The notes beneath the pieces were generated by a model. That model was not told the DNA's origin. It saw only the letters and a program-made list of their open reading frames with translations, and searched no databases. Below, one piece after another: positions 18,647 to 28,775 of a DNA stretch of 64,000 nucleotides. A program made the position numbers and the translations under genes. Origin of the DNA: DATBLE01 sp963764565. Its GTDB lineage: Bacteria > Actinomycetota > Thermoleophilia > Gaiellales > Gaiellaceae. The stretch's first letter is position 1, and each line of letters begins with the position of its first letter. The stretch spans positions 1-64,000 of the forward strand of contig CAVXTD010000002.1 in assembly GCA_963764565.1 (NCBI GenBank), given 5' to 3'.

Positions 18647-20126
18647 TCAGCGTGCCACGGCGTCCGACGTGCCGAGCACCTGGCCCTGGCCGTCGAGCGC
18701 CTGGACCTGGTAGCGCTTGCCGCCGGCGGGGACCTTGATCGCGGTCTCAAAGCCGCTGCGCGGCTTGGTGGCGACCGCGGCGCCGTCGGCCATGACCCTC
18801 CACTGCGCCACCTCGGTGGCGCCGTTCCAGCTCACCAGCACCTGCGAGTCGCGCACGGCGGCGCGCGGCTTGCTCGCCGGCTTCCCGACCCAGTCGCGCA
18901 AGCGCGACCGGTAGCTCATGTTCGGGATCGGGAAGGCGGCGTCGAAGATCAGCTTGCCGGACTGGTCGAACTCCGAGATGAACGGCACCTGGCCCCAGCC
19001 GACGAACGTGTGCCCGTTGGGCAGCTCCTGCACGTTGCCCATGTACTCCGCCGCGAAAGTCGCCCCGTGCGAGTACTGCTTGTCCACGCTGGCCGTGTGG
19101 CTGCTCGTGTCGAGCTTGAGCACGAGCCCGCGCGAGGGATGCGTCGCGGGCAGGTAGTCGCCCGCGCCGGTGATCTCGCAGCAGTGGTTGTCGAACAGCG
19201 TGACCGTCGAGTCGTCCTTGCAGCACGGCGTCGTGCTGCCATTCGAAGGCGGCGCCCTGGCCGAGCTCGAAGCTCGAGTGCCGGCCGCCGAGCTGCCAGG
19301 CGATCTTGCCGCTGTCGAGGTCGACGAGGTAAGCCGCCCAGGTGTTGCGCATCGAGACCAGCGAGCGGCCGTCGCCGGTCAGGTCGAGCGAGTTGATGTG
19401 GTAGGCGTCCCACGGGAACCCGTTCGGCGGCGGCTGCGTCTCGGAGTCGGCTCAGCGGGATGTGGTCGCGCGCGCTCCAGGTGTAGAGCAGCTTGCCGGT
19501 CTGAGGTCGTACTTCTGCACGCGCCGAGTCGACCAGCACGCCGTTGTTGACGCCGCCCTACGTCCGAGAGATCCTTGGGCACGTTCTTGTTCGCCGTGAC
19601 CCACGCGCTGTCGCCGTCGATCGCCAGCGCGTGCAGGGTGATCACCCAGCCATCGGTCGCCCTCGAGCGCGCGAGCGTGCGGTAGTCTGGTCGACGAGCG
19701 ACGACCTTCGCCGCTCTCGGTCGCGCCGGTGTCGCGTGACCTCGCCCTGCCACCAGCCTAGCGCGGGCTTGCCGTCATAGGCTGTAGACTGAGGTTCGCG
19801 GCGACGACGTCCTGGGCACCGGCTTGTACCAGACCGGCTGAAGGTGGCGGTCGAGCATCAGCGGGCCGCTCTGGCCGACGATCGGCGGTTGGTTAGGTCG
19901 AGGAAGTTCGCCGTCATGATGTAGCCGTCGGCAGCGAGGGCTTGCGCGTCTTGGCGATCGGCGGCATTTGGGCGGGTGCAGCGCCCGGCGCGGATGGCAA
20001 AGCTGCAGCGTGCCGTTGGTGGTGTATGCGCCGGCCAGCGCGGCGATGCGAGCGCGGGACGGCGATCTCGACCGCGACGAAGACGGCGAGCGCGATGGCC
20101 ACGCTGCCCAGCGCGAAGCCGCGCAC
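18647..20126 (-). CDS. Arylsulfotransferase (ASST) family protein, copy 1, frameshifted
   Basis: Joined frames give about 490 residues. It begins with a basic stretch and a single membrane anchor (RGFALGSVAIALAVFVAVEIAV), then MTANFLDLTNQPPIVGQSGP (gas-phase equivalent of the LAPK...GPMI segment in the other copies), DAYHINSLDLTGDG, SMRNTWAAYLVDLDSGKIAW, QLGGRHSSFELGQGAAFEWQHD and FVGWGQVPFISEFDQSGKL. The HxNS and WQHD histidines are shared by all four copies. The C terminus has the VSWNGATEVAQW module. The fold is a beta-propeller that moves sulfuryl groups between phenolic compounds without PAPS. The GTG start at 20126 is a guess; several frame changes lie between 19150 and 20000. Confidence 0.7.
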
Positions 20127-21570
20127 CCGCGCCTTGCTCGAGCGCCTCGTCCGGCCGGCAGCAGGAAGAACGTCAGCAGCGCCGCCGTGGCCAGCCAGCC
20201 GGCGCCGACATGTAGGCGAGCTTGAAGCCCTCGCGTCAGCGCCGCGGGCACGGGCTTGCCGGTCTCCGATCAGTGCGCTCGTGCGCTGGGTGGCGATCGT
20301 GATCAGCACCGCCAAGCCCGAGGCCGCCGCCGACCTGGCGCGCGGTGTTGACCAGGCCGGAGGCAGTCCTGCCTGGCGGGCCTTCGGTCTGGTCGTCGCG
20401 GCGATCGTCGAGGGACGATCGAAAGCCGATCCCGACCGCGACCAGGATGCCGGGGACGATGATGTATGACGATGCCGCTGCCGCCGGGGCCGACGGAGCC
20501 AGCAAGAGCAGGCCGGCGGTCAGCATCGACAGGCCGCCGACGAGCACGGGCGCACGCCCGCAGCGGGTCGCGAGCTTCCCGGCCGGCGCGCGCGGCGAGG
20601 AAGATCGCCACGAGCGTCATCGGCAGGAAGGTCAGCCCGGTCTCCAGCGGCGAGAGGCCGAGCACCTGCTGCAGGTAGAGCGAGCTCAGCAACCACATCG
20701 GGAACAGCGACGCGCTGAAGAGCAGCACGACGTTGATCGCGGCTCGCAGCTCGTGCGTCAGCGCCTTGAACGGGACCAGCGGGTCGACGCGAAGCGCGCC
20801 TCGACAGCGCCGAACACCCCAGCAGCACGAGCCGAGGACGATCGGGACGAGCGCGTCGGCCGAGCCCCAGCCCTTCGAGCCCGCGGTCGACGCCGCCGTA
20901 GACGGCGATCAGCAGGCCGGCGGTGAGCGCAGCGCGCCGGCGAGGTCGAAGCGTCAGCTCGCGCTTGCCACGCGCTCGGCGACGAACGCGCGCGGCCGCG
21001 ATCGCCGCGCCGATGCCGATCGGCAGGTTGATCAGGAGCACCCAGCGCCAGCTCAGCGCTTCGGTGATGATCCCGCCGAAGAGCACGCCGCAGGCGCCGC
21101 CGAGGCCGTTCATCTCGCCCAGATGCCGATCGCCCGGTGGCCTCGGCCCGGGCGGGAACGACGCGGTGATGATCGCCAGCGAGCCGCCGCCATCCCGCGC
21201 CGGCGATGCCCTGCACGCCGCGGGCGACGATCAGGACCAGTCCGTCGGGCGCGGCGCCGCCGATCAGTGAGGCGAGCGCGAACAGCACGAGCGCGACCAC
21301 GAAGTGCGCGGCGCTGGCCGAAGCGTCGGCCGCGCGGCCGCGCGAGCATCAGGAAGCCGGCGAAGATGATCGCGTACGCGTCGACGACCCACTGCAGGTC
21401 GGGCGGCGAGAATCCGCAGCGCCGACTGGATCGAGCGGCAGCGCGACGTTGACGATCGAGAGGTCGAGGATGACCATGAACTGCGCGACGCAGCACACGA
21501 TCAGGATCAGCGGCGCGCGCTTGTCGGGCTCGGCGGCGACCGCCCGCTCGCGTTCTTCCACGCTCGTCAT
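20127..21570 (-). CDS. MFS multidrug/export transporter, DHA2 type, frameshifted
   Basis: About 475 residues when frames are joined. N terminus MTSVEERERAVAAEPDKRAP then the DHA2 first-helix motif FMVILDLSIVNVALP. WVVDAYAIIFAGFLMLA, NGLGGACGVLFGGIITEALSWRW, NLPIGIG, FSASLFPMWLLSSLYLQQVL and TARQVGGGLGLAVLITIATQ follow in the order seen in EmrB/QacA-like 14-helix proton-drug antiporters. It sits between a lipoprotein and ASST copy 1, 31 bp after the former, so it may export or import the sulfated or phenolic compound handled by the ASST genes. At least seven frame changes; the 3' end is approximate. Confidence 0.75.
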
Positions 21571-21601
21571 CGGCGCCCGCCGGCTTCGGAGACGTAGGGG
21601 A

Positions 21602-22093
21602 TCAATAGCCGCCGGTCGCGGTGGTCTTGATCGGCTCGCCCTTCGGAGAGACGAGGTACCACGCGCCGCCCAGCAGCTTCGTGCCGATGCCCGCGAGCTC
21701 CTCGCCCGTGTAGGTATAGAGCGCGTGCCCGTTGTAGAGCACCTGCCGGCCGCCGTCGCCGCGCTTGAAGCTGTCGAGCTTCGACGAGTCGACCTTGCCG
21801 TCGGCCGAGGGCTTGCCGCCGGTCAGCGGTGGCCAGTCCTTCACGCACGAGCCCGTGCACTTGCTGCCGCCCTTGGGGTCGGCGCTGAGCAGGTACAGCG
21901 GCTTACCGGAGGACGTTGCGAGCACCGTGCCGTAACCGGGGACGTCGCGGGTCGTGACCATTGTGGGCTTGCTGTCGGCGGTTGAGTTGCCGCCGCTCGG
22001 CGTCTTTGCGTCATCGCCCGAGGAGCCACCGCAGCCCGCCACGAGCGCCAGCGCGCAGAAAACCGTGACGACGCTCCGGTGCAGGCCGATCAC
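21602..22093 (-). CDS. Secreted lipoprotein with Lipoprotein_15 repeats, copy 1
   Basis: 163 residues, intact. GTG 22093 was chosen over the upstream ATG 22156 because GAGG precedes it and its product starts VIGLHRS, matching MIGSLLA of the second copy. Signal peptide ends at a lipobox (LALVAGC), so the protein is lipid-anchored outside the membrane. Two copies of the COG4315-type repeat follow: YGTVLATSSGKPLYLLSADP with CTGSCVKDWPPL, and RQVLYNGHALYTYTGE with GAWYLVSPKG. The paired Cys in the first repeat probably form a disulfide. Function of this family is not established. It is located between ASST copy 2 and the MFS gene. Confidence 0.8.
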   Translation of the reverse strand: MIGLHRSVVTVFCALALVAGCGGSSGDDAKTPSGGNSTADSKPTMVTTRDVPGYGTVLATSSGKPLYLLSADPKGGSKCTGSCVKDWPPLTGGKPSADGKVDSSKLDSFKRGDGGRQVLYNGHALYTYTGEELAGIGTKLLGGAWYLVSPKGEPIKTTATGGY

Positions 22094-22152
22094 GCGTTGC
22101 CTCGAAACGCTGACCACGGACGCGAACGTAGCACAGGGTTCTCGCCGTCGAC

Positions 22153-23990
22153 TCATCTGGCCTTGACCGCGACGGCCGCCGAAGTGCCGAGCGTCGCCCC
22201 GTCGGCGCCGAGCGCGCGGACGGCGACGTAGCGCTCCGTGGTTTTCGCGCGCAGGGTCGTCTCAAAGCCGCTCGCGGTGGCCGTGGCGACCGTCTCGAGG
22301 GCGTCCTTGCCTGGGCCGACCAGCAGCTCCCAGCGCGCGACGCCGGTCGCGCCGTTCCAGCTCGCGTGTGCGCTCACCGACCGCTCGAGCGCCGCGCCTC
22401 GAGGTCGGGGTGCGCGCTCGGCTGCCCGTTCCAGGGCGGCCGGAAGGCACGGTAGCTGTCGTTGCCGCGCGCCAGCTCACCGCTGTAGAGAAGCTTGCCC
22501 TTGGGGTCGAACTCGGCGAAGTAGCGCTGCGACCCCTAGCCGACGAAGCTGTCGCCGTTGGCGAGCGTCTGCACGCTGCCCTGGGTGCCGCGAGCACTTC
22601 TTCGGGTGCGCGCTCGCCGGCACGAGCGTGGCCTGTCTTCGCCTGTCTCGTCGACGCGCACGACGACCGCCGCGCGAGGCCTCGTGCACCGGCGGCGAGG
22701 CGCAGTTGTCGAAGATCCGGATCGTCCCGTCGGGCTGCAGCCGCGCGTCGTGCTGCCACGCCGAGTCGTGCCCGTGCCGAGCTTGAAGCTCGACTTCGCT
22801 TGCCGCCCAGGCGCCAATCCATCCGCGCCGTCGCGCGATCGATCCTGTAGATGCCGCACGTGTTGCGGCGGAGATCAGGAAGTTCGCCGTTCGGGCACAG
22901 GTCGACCGAGTTCAGGTGCATGTAGTCGTACTCGCCGCCGCGCTTCTCGGGCAGCGGCTCGTTGCTCTCGTCGAGCCCGATGCTGCCGATCGAGTGCCAC
23001 TCGAAGAGGACGAGCCCGGTCTTGATGTCGATCTCCTGGACGACGGCGTCGATCACGGTGGCGCTGACCGGCCCGCCGAGGCTTGCGCAGGTCGGCCTTG
23101 ACGCGGTCGTAGGACATCATCAGCGCCGTGCCCTCGAGGCGTGATCGTGAACTCGTGCAGGTCCATCGCGTAGCCGTTGCCGGCATGGACGTGCGGATCC
23201 CGGTGGTAGCGCTCGTCGTAGATCACGCCCTAGCCGTGCCCGTCGCCCGACCAGTCGCGCCCTGCCACCAGGTCAGCACGGGCTTGCCCTGGTAGCTCTG
23301 CACGCGGAAGTCGGTCGGCATGCGGCCGCCGGGCATCGGCTTGAACCAGACGGCTGGCCCTTGTCGTCGATGATCATCGGGCCGTCCTGCCGCGGCCCGC
23401 CCTTGGGCGCGATGAAGATGTCGCCCTGAGTGTCAGGCCCGCCTTGGACGTCGAGATCTTCACCGCCGGCGGGATCAGGTCCGGGCGGCTGGCGAGCTTG
23501 ACCGTCGCGCGCGGCCAGGTTGGGCGGGTTCTGCGGGCGGATCGGGCGCAGCTTGGCCGGGCGCTCGACCGTCAGCTCGAAGTCGCCTTCTTGGCGCCGG
23601 CGATGTCGAGGTCGGTCTTCGACCTCGACCTTCTCGCCCGGCCGGAAGGCGCTTGGCGGGCAAGAAGCTTGCGCCCTGGCCGTCGGAGTGCGCGCGCAGC
23701 CTGCCCTTGTGCTCGCCGCTGCGCGAGCCGCGGACCTCGACCTTGCCGATCTTGTCCGGGGCGATGCCGCGGAAGCTGATCTGGGTCTCGGGCGAAGCGG
23801 AGATCACGCCCGGCGCCGGGTAGACCATGACGGCCTCGGGGGGCACGGGCGTCGGCGTGGCCGTCTGCGCGGTGGTGACCGCCGTCGGCGTGGCCTGCGG
23901 GTCGTCGTTGCCGCTGCGCGCGAGCGCGGCGACGGAAACCCCGCCGATGACGACGACGAGGCCCAGGACGGCGAGGATCAGCTTGTTCAT
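22153..23990 (-). CDS. Arylsulfotransferase (ASST) family protein, copy 2, heavily disrupted
   Basis: About 610 residues from ATG 23990. N-terminal membrane anchor (ILAVLGLVVVIGGVSVAALA), Thr/Pro-rich linker, an Ig-like domain beginning VYPAPGVISASPETQISFRG and HSDGQGASF, then the ASST propeller: DIFIAPKGGPRQDGPMIIDD, AMDLHEFTITP, EWHSIGSIGLDESNEPLPEK, YDYMHLNSVDLCPNGE and the C-terminal ASWNGATGVARWELL module. Eight or more frame changes plus two in-frame TAG codons (22536-22538, where copy 3 has Trp; 23230-23232, where copy 3 has Glu) interrupt it. It is the most damaged gene of the cluster: either a decaying paralogue or local sequence error. Confidence 0.65.
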
Positions 23991-24004
23991 ACGGCGGCGC
24001 AGGG

Positions 24005-24493
24005 TCAGTACCCGCCGGCTGCGGTCGTGTTGATGGCAATCCCCGAGGGGTCGACCAGGTACCAGGTCCCGCCGCCGTACTCGACCCCGGCGCCGGCGCC
24101 CACCCCCGCGTCCGGGCGGACGTAGGTGTAGAGCGCGTGACGGTTGTAGAGCACCTGCGAGCCGCCGTCGTCGCGCTTGAACGTGTCCAGCATGTCGGCG
24201 TTGACGCCGTCGCCGGCGGTGAGGTCGCCCTTGGCGGTCAGCGGCTTGAACTCCTTCGTGCAGGAGTTGACGCACCTGGTCGCGCCGTCCGGGTCGGAGG
24301 TCAGCAGGTACAGCGGCTGCCCGCCCGCGGTCGCGAGCACGGTGCCATAGCCGGGCAGTTCGAAAGCTTTGACCGTCACCGCGTCAGCGGATCCGCCGCC
24401 GTCAGACCCGCCACAGCCGCACACGGCGAGGCAGGCGATCGCGAGCGTCGCGAGTTGACTTGACCAGCGACGGGCCAGGAGAGAGCCGATCAC
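24005..24493 (-). CDS. Secreted lipoprotein with Lipoprotein_15 repeats, copy 2
   Basis: 162 residues, intact. Signal peptide with the lipobox region LAIACLAVCGC. The mature part repeats the pattern of copy 1: LPGYGTVLATAGGQPLYLLT with CVNSCTKEFKPL, then LDTFKRDDGGSQVLYNRHAL and GTWYLVDPSG, ending ATAGGY-type as copy 1 does. The two lipoproteins are clear paralogues (matching C-terminal TTA-x-GGY) and each is immediately followed or preceded by an ASST gene: the gap to ASST copy 2 is 14 bp, to copy 3 is 30 bp. A periplasm-side partner role is inferred from position only. Confidence 0.8.
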   Translation of the reverse strand: MIGSLLARRWSSQLATLAIACLAVCGCGGSDGGGSADAVTVKAFELPGYGTVLATAGGQPLYLLTSDPDGATRCVNSCTKEFKPLTAKGDLTAGDGVNADMLDTFKRDDGGSQVLYNRHALYTYVRPDAGVGAGAGVEYGGGTWYLVDPSGIAINTTAAGGY

Positions 24494-24523
24494 CGTCGCG
24501 AACCTAGCAGAGCTTCCCGACGG

Positions 24524-26264
24524 TCACTGCACCTTCACGACGGGCGAGGTGCCGATCGGCGCCCCCGCGAGGTCGAGCGCCTGCATGGCCGCGTAGGCCT
24601 TGCGGGGCGCGGTGATCGCGGTCTCAAAGCCGGCGTGCGGTACCGCCGCGACGGGCTTGAGGTTGGTGCGCGTGTTGCCCGCCAGCAGCTGCCAACGGGC
24701 GACGGTGGTGGCGCCGTTCCAGCTCGCGCGCACCGTCATGCGCGAGCTCCCCGCGGCGCGCCACCACGTGCGGCGCGGTGATCGGCGTGCCCGTCCAGGC
24801 CAGGCGGAACGCGCGATAGGTGTCGTTGCCGGGCGCGAGCTGGGCGTCGAAGACCAGCTTCCCCGCGGCGTCGTACTCCGAGAACCAGCGGCGTGAGCCC
24901 CAGCCGACGAACGCGTTGCCGCCGGGCAGCAGGCTGACACTGCCCTGGGTGGCGGCGAGAAGCCCGTCGGGATGGGAGAGGCTGCGGGCCAGCGTCGCCG
25001 TGTGGCGTTGGGTGTCCAGCCGCAGCGTGACCGCGCGCGACGCCTTGCGCAGCGGCGGCGGCGTGGCGTTGTCGAAGAGCGTCAGCGTCCCGTCCGGCTG
25101 TGGCCGCGCGTCGTGCTGGGAGCCGAACGTCGCGCCTGGGCCGAGCTTGAAGTCCGAGTGCTCCCCGCCGAGCCGCCACAGGATCTTGCCGGTGGAGCGG
25201 TCGAGCTTGTAGACGGTCGAGGTGTGGCGCGCCGAGACCACGAGGTTCCCGTCGGTGTCCAGCGCGACCGAGTTGAGGTGCATGTAGTCCCACTGCCCAT
25301 GGCCCTTGGGCGCGCGCTCGTGGGTGTCCTCGAAGCTGACGCTACCGATGCTGTGCCATTCGAAGAGCACGAGCCCGGTCGCCACGTCGATCTCCTGGAC
25401 GACGCCGTCGACCACGATGCCGTCGCGCGGCCCGCCGAAGGCCCGGAGGTCCTCGATCACCGGGTCATAGCTGATGATCAGCGCCGTCCCCTGTGGCGTG
25501 AGCTCGAACTCGTGCAGATCCATGCTGTAGCCGTTGCCGGCGCGCACGCGCGGCAGCGCCCGGTAGTGGTCGTCGTAGATCACACCCTCGCCACGCCCGT
25601 CGCCGCCGATCAGCCGCCCCTGCCACCAGGTCAGCACCGGCTTGCCCTGGTAGGTCTGGACGCGGAAGTCCGTTGCCTCTTCACGGTGGCCCGCCGGCCT
25701 GAACCACACGACCTGTCCGTCATCGTCGAGGATCATCACGCCGTCCTGCCCGCGTCCCGCCTTGGGGGCGATGAAGATCAGCCCGGCGTCACGGCCGGCC
25801 GCGCGCGTCGTCACCGTCACCGCCGGGGGAACCAGGTCCGGCCGCGTCACGAAGCGCCGAACCGCGCCGTGACCGTAATCGTTGGGCTCCGCGCCGCGCG
25901 TCGGCTTGGGCGGGGGGCGGCGTGCGACCGTGAAGCCGTAGTCGCCGGCGTGCGCGCCGAGGATGTCGAGCTTCGTGCGCACGGTCACGCGCTCGCCCGC
26001 GGTGAAGGGCTTGTCCGGCACGAAGCTCGCCCCGAGGCCGTCTGAATGTGCGAGCAGCCGTCCGGGGTGCCGGCCGCTGCGCGACCCGCTGACGACGACC
26101 GGAGCAAGCGCGCTGGGCGGCGCGCCGCGCAGGCTGATCTGCGTGCTCGCGCCGGCGGTGCGCACGCCAGGCGCGGGGTAGGCGGAGATCGCCGCGGCGG
26201 CCGGGGCGGCAAGGGCGAGCGCGGCGCCGAACGTGACAATGACGGCGAGTGAGGTTCTCGGCAC
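24524..26264 (-). CDS. Arylsulfotransferase (ASST) family protein, copy 3, one frameshift near the end
   Basis: About 580 residues; one frame change near 24760. Cleavable signal peptide (MPRTSLAVIVTFGAALALAA-PAAAA), an Ig-like domain (SAYPAPGVRTAGASTQISLRG to GDYGFTVARR), then the Arylsulfotran_2 propeller: GLIFIAPKAGRGQDGVMILD, VQTYQGKPVLTWWQGR, YSMDLHEFELTPQGTALII, LFEWHSIGSVSFEDT, YMHLNSVALDTDGNLVVSAR, WRLGGEHSDFKLGPGATFGS-QHD and FVGWGSRRWFSEYD. Conserved His in DLHE, MHLNS and QHD are candidate sulfuryl carriers. The C terminus is the ASWNGATTVARWQLL module. The signal peptide puts the enzyme outside the membrane, where PAPS is absent, so donor and acceptor are probably phenolic. Confidence 0.85.
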
Positions 26265-26308
26265 GCGCGTCGCAACCCGCGGGCGCGCCGACAGTTGCGG
26301 CGCGACCG

Positions 26309-27754
26309 TCAGCGCTCGGCGGCCGAGGTCGCGAGCACGCGGCTCCCCGCCAGCGCGCGCACGGCCATGTAGGCCGCGTCGGTATGCGCTCGCAGGGTGG
26401 TCTCGAAGCCCGTCCGCGGCGCGGTCGCCACGACGCGCAGCGCGGAGGGTGAGTCGCCGGCCAAGAGCTGCCAGCGCGTCACGTCGGTGGCGCCGTTCCA
26501 GCTCGCGTACGCGGTCACGTCATCGCCGTCGCGCTCGACGGTCAGCGCGGGCTTCGTCGTCGGTGTCCCGTGCCAGGCGAAGGTGAATGCCCGGTAGCTG
26601 TCCCAGCCGGTCTGGAGCTTGACGTCGAAGCGCAGCTTGCCGTTCGCGCCGAACTCGGAAGCGCGGCCGACGATTCCCCAGCCGGCGAAGCTCCCGCCGC
26701 CCGGGAGCGGCTGGAAGTCGCCCTCGGCGTCGGAGACGATGTTCAGCGGGTGCGTGAGCGCCCGCTGCAGCCGCGCCCGGTGGTGTGCCTCGTCGAGCCT
26801 GAGCGTGAGCAGGCGCGAAGCGTCGGCCTCCTTGGGGGAGGACTCGTTGTCGAAGATCGTCAGGCTGCCGTCGGGTTGCCGGCGGACGTCGTGCTGCCAG
26901 GCGAACTTGGCGTCCTTGCCGAACGTGAAGTCGTTGCGCTTGCCGCCGAGGCGCCACATCACGCGGCCGGTCTTGCGGTTGACCTTGTAGACCGTCCAGG
27001 TGTTGCGGGCCGAGATCAGCAGGTTGCCGTCGCGATCGACATCGACCGAGTTGACGTGGAAGTAGTCATACGGGAAGTGGTGCCCGGGGGCCGGCGGCCC
27101 GGCGTAGGAGTCGGTGATCTTCACGTGGTCGAGGCTGTGCCAACGGAAGAGCACGCGCCCGCTGGGCACGTTGACCTCCTGCACGATCGAGTCGACGGCC
27201 TGGCCGTTCTTGGCGGAGCCGATCGGCCGCAGGTCGGCTTTGACCACGTGGTAGATCGTCAGCAGCGCCGTGCCGTGGTCGGTGAGCTGCATGTCGTGCA
27301 GGTCGCCGGAGAGCCCGTCGCCGGCGCGCACGCGCGCGATCTCGCGGTAGGACGAGTCGGCGATCACCCAGCTGCCCCGCCCGTAGCCGGCCCCGTTCGT
27401 CCTGCCCTCCCACCACGTCAGCACGCGCTTGCCGCGATAACGCTGGATCTTGAAGTCGTCGGCGAGCATCCTCGCGGCGAGCGGGTGAAACCAGACGAGC
27501 TTCCCGGTCGGGTCGAGGATCATCGGGCCCGACTGCCCCTTGCGGGTCTTGGGCGCCAGCAGCACGTCGCCGCTGGCCCGGCCCGTGGCCTTCAGTGTCG
27601 GCGGCTTGAGATCCGGCCGCGAGCGCGGCGGCTTCGGCGGTTTCGCGTCCGGGCGCGGCAGGACCAGCGGCGTTGCGACGAGCGCGATCCCGACCAGCGC
27701 CGCGACCGCGCCCCGCGTGCGCCGCCGCACTCGCCGGGGCGACGTCTTGGTCAC
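26309..27754 (-). CDS. Arylsulfotransferase (ASST) family protein, copy 4
   Basis: 481 residues, intact; GTG 27754 overlaps the stop of rlmN (GTGA). A basic N terminus and membrane anchor (GAVAALVGIALVATPLVLP) precede a Pro/Lys linker. This copy lacks the Ig-like domain of copies 2 and 3. The propeller has DVLLAPKTRKGQSGPMILDP, SGDLHDMQLTDHGTALLTIY, LFRWHSLDHVKITDSYAGPP, YFHVNSVDVDRDGNLLISAR, NTWTVYKVNRKTGRVMWRLGG, KFAWQHDVRRQPDGSLTIFDN, and the terminal ASWNGATDVTRWQLL module. As the only copy with no frame change it is the best template for the group. Likely a membrane-anchored aryl sulfotransferase facing outward. Confidence 0.88.
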   Translation of the reverse strand: MTKTSPRRVRRRTRGAVAALVGIALVATPLVLPRPDAKPPKPPRSRPDLKPPTLKATGRASGDVLLAPKTRKGQSGPMILDPTGKLVWFHPLAARMLADDFKIQRYRGKRVLTWWEGRTNGAGYGRGSWVIADSSYREIARVRAGDGLSGDLHDMQLTDHGTALLTIYHVVKADLRPIGSAKNGQAVDSIVQEVNVPSGRVLFRWHSLDHVKITDSYAGPPAPGHHFPYDYFHVNSVDVDRDGNLLISARNTWTVYKVNRKTGRVMWRLGGKRNDFTFGKDAKFAWQHDVRRQPDGSLTIFDNESSPKEADASRLLTLRLDEAHHRARLQRALTHPLNIVSDAEGDFQPLPGGGSFAGWGIVGRASEFGANGKLRFDVKLQTGWDSYRAFTFAWHGTPTTKPALTVERDGDDVTAYASWNGATDVTRWQLLAGDSPSALRVVATAPRTGFETTLRAHTDAAYMAVRALAGSRVLATSAAER

Positions 27755-28751
27755 GCCGCCGGGGTCGCCGGGGTGCGCGCGGCCAGCTGGCCGCAGGCCG
27801 CGTCGATGTCGCGGCCGCGCGTCAGCCGCACGGTGGCGCGCAGGCCGTGCTCTTCGAGCGCGGCCTTGAAGGCGTCGATCGCGGCGCGCGAGGACCCGTC
27901 GTAGACCGAGTCGGTCGGGTTGTACGGGATCAGGTTGACCTTGTAGATCGCGGGATCGAGGAGCCGCGCGAGCTGGACGGCCTGCGCGTAGCCGTCGTTG
28001 ACGCCGGCGAGCATCACGTACTCGATGAAGACCTGGCGCCGCTTGCGTGCGTAGAAGCGCCTCGCAGGCCGCGAGCACCTCGCGCGAGCGGGTAGCGCTC
28101 GTTGACCGGCATGATCTGCGAGCGCAGCGCGTCCTCGGGCGCGTGCAGCGAGAGCGCGAGGCGGATCGGCATGTCGGTCTCGGTCAGCTTGTCGATCCCC
28201 GGCACCCAGCCGACGGTGGAGATGCCGGTGCGGCGGTGCGTGATCCCGACGTCGGGCAGCCGGCGCGCGGCGGCGAGCACGTGGTCGAGGTTCATCATCG
28301 GCTCGCCCATGCCCATGAACACGAGGTGGTCGAGCGGCTCGATGCGGCGGAAGTGCAGCACCTGGTCGAGGATCTCGGACGCGGTCAGGTTGCGGCCGAA
28401 CTTCATCTGGCCCGGTGGCGCAGAACGTGCACGTCAGCGGGCAGCCGGACTGCGAGGAGACGCAGATCGAGCGGCGGCCGTCGCGGTAGCGCATCAGCAC
28501 GGCCTCGACGGCGCGGCCGTCGGCGGTGTGGAAGAGCGCCTTGACCGTGCCGTCCGACGCGTGCGCCTCGCGCACCAGCGCGAGCGTCGAGAACGGGACC
28601 TCGCCGGCGAGCCGCGCGCGCAGCGCGGCCGGCAGGTCGGTCATCTCCTCGTAGCGAGGCGGCGCCCGAGGACGCCCAGCGCCAGACCTGCCGGGCGCGG
28701 AACGCCGGCTCGCCGGCGCGGCAAGCGTCGGTCAAGCAACGCGAGGTCCAC
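27751..28751 (-). CDS. rlmN: 23S rRNA/tRNA adenine-C2 methyltransferase, frameshifted
   Basis: About 330 residues from GTG 28751, with frame changes near 28665, 28420, 28100 and 28065. The radical-SAM cluster motif C-x3-C-x2-C is CPLTCTFC. FMGMGEPMMNLDHVL, STVGWVPGIDKL, LALSLHAPEDALRSQIMPVN, FIEYVMLAGVND and VNLIPYNPTD follow as in all RlmN proteins. The C-terminal methyl-carrying Cys is present in GRDIDAACGQLA. It methylates A2503 of 23S rRNA and A37 of some tRNAs. It is 24 bp divergent from the pseudouridine synthase gene and overlaps ASST copy 4, an odd partner, so transcription of the ASST run may begin upstream of rlmN. Confidence 0.9.
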
Positions 28752-28775
28752 GACCACCTATGGTGGCAGGCGACG

